This document shows positions 5,546 through 8,152 of a DNA stretch of 8,152 nucleotides, piece after piece. The position numbers and the translations under genes are program-made. The stretch spans positions 1-8,152 of the forward strand of contig JAEVYV010000098.1 of assembly GCA_023392575.1 (NCBI GenBank). Reading direction: 5' to 3'. How positions within the stretch are numbered: the first letter of the stretch is position 1; each line of letters starts with the position of its first letter. Below the pieces are notes generated by a model that had not been told where the DNA came from, ran no database searches, and was given only the letters and a program-made list of their open reading frames with translations. Source of the DNA: Bacteroidota bacterium (GTDB lineage: Bacteria; Bacteroidota; Bacteroidia; Chitinophagales; Chitinophagaceae).

Positions 5546-7927
5546 TTAAGGGGCAACCGCCAGTTTTTTTTCTGCCGCCACGATATTTTCAATGCCCTTG
5601 AGTAAGGCATCGGCGTTAAAGGAAATACTGTTGATGCCTTTTTCTACCAGAAACTGTGCAAACTGCGGCAGATCGCTTGGCGCCTGGCCACACAGCCCAA
5701 TTTTTACTCCCGCTTTTTTGGCCTTGTCAATCATCAGCCCAATCATGGTACGGGCCGCTTCGTCCTGCTCGTTGAAAAGACCGCTCACCAGGTCCGAATC
5801 ACGGTCAATACCCAGCGTTAATTGGGTAAGGTCGTTCGAGCCAATGGAAAAGCCGTTGAACAGGGCGGCAAATTTTTCGGCCAGCAGCACATTGCTTGGG
5901 ATTTCGGCCATCATATATATCTGAAGCGACTGATCGCGGTTTCTGTCCAGTCCATAACCGGCCAGGGTATCAATGACCCTGCGGGCCTCATCCAGGGTGC
6001 GGCAAAACGGGATCATGACTTTGGTATTGGTCAGGCCCATGTTCTCCCTTACCATTTTTATGGCCTCGCATTCCAGCCGAAACCCGTCTCGATACAGGGG
6101 ATGGTAATAACGGGACGCTCCGCGAAAACCCAGCATGGGGTTTTCTTCGTGCGGCTCGAAATCTTTGCCGCCGATAAGGTTGGCGTATTCGTTTGTTTTA
6201 AAATCACTCATACGCACAATGACCTCCCTGGGGTAAAACGCTGCGGCTATGGTGGCAATGCCCTGGGCCAGCTTCTCAACAAAAAATTGTTTTTTGTCGG
6301 GGTAGGAAAAAGTCAGTGCTTCTATTTTTCTTTTCACGTCTTCGTCCCGCAGCTCCTCAAATTTTGCCAAAGCCATCGGATGTATCTGAATGGCATGGTT
6401 GATGGTGAATTCAAGCCGCATCAGTCCCACGCCGCTGGTGGGGTAAAAAGAAAGCCTGAAGGCCTGATCGGGGTCGCCCACAATAAGCATGGCTTCGGTC
6501 AGCTCCGGTTTTGGAAAGGTGGTAAAATCCGTTTCCCTTACCCGGTAGTCAATCTGCCCCTTGTAGATCTTTCCGGTTTTCCCTTCGGCGCAGGAAACCG
6601 TGATCCGCTCCCCGTCTTTTATTGTGTCGGTAGCATTTCCGCAGCCAACCACGGCAGGCACGCCCAACTCCCGTGCAATGATGGAAGCATGGCTGGTACG
6701 CCCCCCTTTATTGGTGACGATTGCTGCGGCTTTTTTTAAAACAGGATCCCAATCCGGACTGGTCACATCCGTAACAATGATCTCGCCGGGGTTTAGCTTT
6801 TCTGTGTCCCTGGGCGAGGACAAAATGCGGGCAACGCCGCTTGCTATTTTCGAGCCCACGGCATTACCGGTGGCCAGCACCTGGCCGGTTTGCACCAACT
6901 GGTATTCCTGGGCCACCAAAGGGTTTTTTACCGATTGAACCGTTTCGGGCCTTGCCTGTATGATGAAAAGTTCCTGTGTCAGTCCGTCTTTGGCCCATTC
7001 AATATCCATGGGTTTGCCGTAGTGTTCTTCAATCAACAGGGCCCAGCGGGCCAGCTTTGTTATTTCTTTGGCTTCCAGCACAAACCGGTTTCGTTTGTCC
7101 GGTGGGGTGGGCAGGTTTACCGTTGCCGACCGCCTGCTTTCGTCATAGACCATGGTCAGTTCCTTGGTCCCTAATTTTTTTTGAATAACGGCATTTTTTC
7201 CCTGGATCAGGGTTGGCTTGAAAACAAAAAACTCGTCGGGGGTAACGGTTCCCTGAACCAGGTTTTCGCCCAGCCCCCAAACCCCGCTTAAATGAATCAA
7301 ATCCCGAAAACCCGACTCTGGTTCCAGGGTAAAGCCAACACCCGAACAGGCCTTATCGGACCGCACCATTCTTTGCACCCCCACGGAGAGGGCTACTTTT
7401 TCGTGGGCAAAACCCTTGTCCTCCCGGTATTTAATGGCCCGGTCGGTGTATAAAGAGGCAAAACATTTTTTTGTTGCTTCCAGCAGGTCTGCTTCGCCCT
7501 GGATGTTCAGATAGGACTCGTGCTGTCCGGCAAAACTGGCTTCGGGCAGGTCTTCGGCGGTGGCGCTGCTGCGCACGGCAACGGCCAGGTTTTCGCCCAG
7601 TTCTTTATAGGCGACACGAATGGCGGAGGCCATTTCTTTCGGCATACGCCCCTGCAGCACCAGGTTTCTTGCCCTGGCGCCAATATCTTTTAGGTTGGAG
7701 AACTGGGCCTTGTCCAACCCGTCCATCAACTGCGCCAGGGGCTGCCGTAAATTATTGGCGTCCAGAAAGGTCCAAAAAGCAAAAGCGGTTGTGGCAAAAC
7801 CATCCGGCACCGATACGCCTTTTGCCGACAACTGGTTGATCATTTCGCCCAGGGAAGAATTTTTGCCGCCCACGGAGGCGATATCAGAAATGCCAATGTC
7901 TTTAAATTTTTTTATAAATGCTTGCAT
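5546..7927 (-). CDS. ppsA: Phosphoenolpyruvate synthase (pyruvate, water dikinase)
   Basis: A 793-residue enzyme, essentially the length of E. coli PpsA (792). It makes PEP from pyruvate and ATP, releasing AMP and phosphate, the entry to gluconeogenesis from pyruvate, lactate or alanine. The three domains appear in order. The N-terminal ATP-grasp part (about 1-330) includes VRSSATAEDLPEASFAGQ at 118-135 and QARPET at 324-329. The swivelling phosphohistidine domain (about 345-460) has GGRTSHASI with catalytic H413. The C-terminal TIM barrel has SDFKTNEYANLIGG (574-587), GFRGASRYY (600-608), SIGSNDLTQLTLGIDRDS (694-711) and the proton-donor cysteine C746 in GLCG. All key residues are present. 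The open frame extends to a TTG at 7996, overlapping the upstream gene; the ATG at 7925-7927 matches the family N-terminus. It lies 52 bases after a universal stress gene and 13 before the CHAD gene. Confidence 0.97.
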   Translation of the reverse strand: MQAFIKKFKDIGISDIASVGGKNSSLGEMINQLSAKGVSVPDGFATTAFAFWTFLDANNLRQPLAQLMDGLDKAQFSNLKDIGARARNLVLQGRMPKEMASAIRVAYKELGENLAVAVRSSATAEDLPEASFAGQHESYLNIQGEADLLEATKKCFASLYTDRAIKYREDKGFAHEKVALSVGVQRMVRSDKACSGVGFTLEPESGFRDLIHLSGVWGLGENLVQGTVTPDEFFVFKPTLIQGKNAVIQKKLGTKELTMVYDESRRSATVNLPTPPDKRNRFVLEAKEITKLARWALLIEEHYGKPMDIEWAKDGLTQELFIIQARPETVQSVKNPLVAQEYQLVQTGQVLATGNAVGSKIASGVARILSSPRDTEKLNPGEIIVTDVTSPDWDPVLKKAAAIVTNKGGRTSHASIIARELGVPAVVGCGNATDTIKDGERITVSCAEGKTGKIYKGQIDYRVRETDFTTFPKPELTEAMLIVGDPDQAFRLSFYPTSGVGLMRLEFTINHAIQIHPMALAKFEELRDEDVKRKIEALTFSYPDKKQFFVEKLAQGIATIAAAFYPREVIVRMSDFKTNEYANLIGGKDFEPHEENPMLGFRGASRYYHPLYRDGFRLECEAIKMVRENMGLTNTKVMIPFCRTLDEARRVIDTLAGYGLDRNRDQSLQIYMMAEIPSNVLLAEKFAALFNGFSIGSNDLTQLTLGIDRDSDLVSGLFNEQDEAARTMIGLMIDKAKKAGVKIGLCGQAPSDLPQFAQFLVEKGINSISFNADALLKGIENIVAAEKKLAVAP

Positions 7928-7953
7928 GACGATTGGTTTAGTTTGTGGTAATA

Positions 7954-7971
7954 CCCGGGCTTTTGCCTGGG
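7954..7971 (-). other. Short imperfect hairpin between the stress gene and ppsA
   Basis: Seven-base arms CCCGGGC (7954-7960) and GCCTGGG (7965-7971) around a TTTT loop. In the minus-strand RNA, which is the one made here, the central pair is an A-C mismatch (CCCAGGC AAAA GCCCGGG). A plus-strand RNA would have a G-U pair instead. It lies 27 bases before the ppsA ATG and is followed by no T run, so it is not a normal terminator. Confidence 0.3.
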
Positions 7972-7979
7972 ACAGGTCC

Positions 7980-8152
7980 TTATTTGTTGTGCGCAATAAA
8001 CAGCGGAAGCGCTAAATGATTCATCAAAACATCGGCCATGCTGGGACGGAACAGCCGCGACATGCGGCTCCTTCGGTAGGCACCCAGCACCACCAGCGGG
8101 TTCTTTTTTTGATGGGCGAGATGAGAAACAATCTTATCTTCTATAAGCCCTT
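7980..8152 (-). CDS. Universal stress protein, C-terminal end (cut by the window edge)
   Basis: The last 56 codons of a gene entering from the right edge. The segment LVVLGAYRRSRMSRLFRPSM followed by PLFIAHNK is the closing strand and helix of a Usp domain. It runs parallel to the end of the complete stress protein at 3526-4344 (SGAFGRSQLSQMFRKS, then PLFIAHK), so the two are paralogues. Against the G-2x-G-9x-G-(S/T) ATP signature it has Gly-Ala-Tyr-Arg, nine residues, then Pro-Ser, so the second and third glycines are replaced. ATP binding is therefore doubtful for this domain. Whether it has one or two domains cannot be seen. Its stop at 7980-7982 is 52 bases before ppsA, which suggests a shared transcript with ppsA and the CHAD gene. 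Confidence 0.85.
   Translation of the reverse strand, partial: GLIEDKIVSHLAHQKKNPLVVLGAYRRSRMSRLFRPSMADVLMNHLALPLFIAHNK

Noticed and set aside
5533..5610. Upstream extension of the CHAD protein by 26 residues
   Set aside because: It would overlap the end of ppsA by 65 bases. The ATG at 5530-5532 starts right after the ppsA stop and leads directly into the family motif.
5822..6739. Plus-strand open frame of 305 codons
   Set aside because: It lies fully antisense to the well-supported ppsA, in a region where the minus-strand protein has all its catalytic motifs. The translation resembles no family and looks like a shadow frame.

Overview
The window looks like chromosome of a member of the Bacteroidota, with a Chitinophagaceae-type relative the best guess. 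The reasons are protein families typical of that phylum (a conserved short protein of unknown function next to a hemerythrin, tandem-domain universal stress proteins, DUF1003), start codons preceded by A/T-rich sequence with hardly any Shine-Dalgarno motif, and one exact match to the Bacteroidota -7 box (TAnnTTTG). Base composition is moderate, roughly half G+C by eye. The phylum assignment is an inference from reading, not from a search.

Every supported gene lies on the minus strand, so transcription runs from right to left. From the right edge: the C-terminal end of a universal stress protein (7980-8152, cut by the window), then phosphoenolpyruvate synthase ppsA (5546-7927), then a CHAD-domain protein (4687-5532) only 13 bases after ppsA. 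A 342-base gap (4345-4686) with no convincing gene holds a candidate promoter and two inverted repeats. Next come a two-domain universal stress protein (3526-4344) and, overlapping its stop by ATGA, a DUF1003 membrane protein whose reading frame is broken in two at a TGATG junction (3296-3529 and 2970-3296).

A second unit starts after 156 bases. It has a 55-residue single-pass membrane protein (2646-2813), a conserved 132-residue protein of unknown function coupled to it by another ATGA overlap (2251-2649), and a hemerythrin-domain protein (1741-2223). After a further 257 bases comes an N-terminally anchored metallo-beta-lactamase-fold hydrolase of the NAPE-PLD-like type (392-1483), then the first 91 codons of rmuC (1-275, cut by the left edge).

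Taken together this reads as a stress, redox and energy-economy neighbourhood: two universal stress proteins bracket PEP synthase and a probable polyphosphate-binding CHAD protein, and a di-iron oxygen/NO-type hemerythrin unit lies downstream. No mobile element, CRISPR array, tRNA or rRNA was seen. The most notable points are the split DUF1003 gene, whose break can be confined to a few bases, and the short membrane-protein gene at the head of the hemerythrin unit.
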